Notes under the pieces: generated by a model
Database searches by the model: none
Seen by the model: the letters and a program-made list of their open reading frames with translations, nothing else
What the model was told of the DNA's origin: nothing
Assembly (NCBI RefSeq): GCF_015163075.1
Contig: NZ_JADDXU010000030.1
Span: 29,463-93,462 of the forward strand
Length of the DNA: 64,000 bases
Reading direction: 5' to 3'
Source of the DNA: Streptomyces justiciae
Lineage (GTDB): Bacteria > Actinomycetota > Actinomycetes > Streptomycetales > Streptomycetaceae
Translations under genes and position numbers: made by a program
Part shown: piece after piece, positions 63,881 through 64,000 of the stretch
Numbering within the stretch: the stretch's first letter is position 1
Layout of the letters: every line of letters begins with the position of its first letter

Positions 63881-64000
63881 GGCCGGGGGGCCGCTACACA
63901 TGTTTCTCGATGCGGACAGCGACGTGCGATGGAGCGCCCCCTATGTTTCGCGCCCGGGAGGTGTGGGGCTTCCCCTACGAACGCCCCGCGGGTCCTCCGC
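63881..64000. other. Window end without a recognised gene
   Basis: An ACACATGT box is at 63896-63903. I see no supported coding start in this stretch; a gene may begin just beyond the window. Confidence 0.3.

Overview
The window looks like chromosomal DNA of a Streptomyces or a close relative. GC is very high, most starts are GTG or ATG behind GGAGG-type ribosome binding sites, and the gene set includes a SsgA-like sporulation protein, an AfsR-like regulator, two CGNR zinc-finger proteins, ABC-F ATPases, two bacterial P450s and ricin-type (RICIN) lectins. I saw no rRNA, tRNA, transposase, phage genes or CRISPR array.

Layout. 1-6.3 kb: MEKHLA protein, secreted cupin, ECF sigma factor followed by a 24-bp hairpin, a divergent SDR/TetR pair with three operator palindromes, and an AfsR-like regulator that ends before any TPR region. 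6.2-12 kb: unknown protein (TTG start), hemerythrin protein, CGNR protein 1, two ABC-F ATPases; the upstream ABC-F has a leader with a 9-codon ORF and hairpins. 12.2-21.2 kb: YedY-like molybdoenzyme with cytochrome b partner, tannase/feruloyl esterase, DUF308 membrane protein, SnoaL-like protein, P450, Bax-inhibitor-like protein, SsgA-like protein, Tat-exported M20 amidohydrolase.

21.6-50.1 kb is a non-canonical type VII secretion (T7SS) island. It has a membrane protein coupled to an EccC/EssC-type ATPase with an N-terminal FHA-like region; two WXG100-like proteins on the opposite strand; and a 15.6-kb gene for a 5,215-residue, apparently cysteine-free protein. The giant has a T7SS entry domain, membrane segments, a duplicated module around a zinc-protease-like domain, six tandem domains arranged as (ABC)x2, and a C-terminal ADP-ribosyltransferase-like domain. 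Its stop overlaps the start of a beta-helix/AAA+ (EccA-like) fusion, followed by a membrane-anchored RICIN protein. EccB, EccD, EccE and mycosin are not visible in the window.

50.2-64 kb: dienelactone hydrolase, a decayed glnII, SRPBCC protein, CGNR protein 2, thioesterase/GAF pair, a LuxR-family remnant, a second RICIN protein, PBP4-type carboxypeptidase, lipoprotein, second P450, a 64-residue protein, PoxB-type enzyme, MarR/MFS efflux operon and a small membrane protein.

A 21-bp palindrome, GTCACC-N9-GGTGAC, often with TTGACA inside, recurs at least nine times and only in promoter regions. It abuts the start codon of CGNR 1, is duplicated before CGNR 2, and lies before the YedY operon, the Bax-inhibitor gene, the AfsR/unknown pair and the small gene before poxB. 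I propose an undescribed CGNR-linked regulon; this is inference. A second, looser ACATGTG box recurs in promoters of the T7SS and envelope genes.
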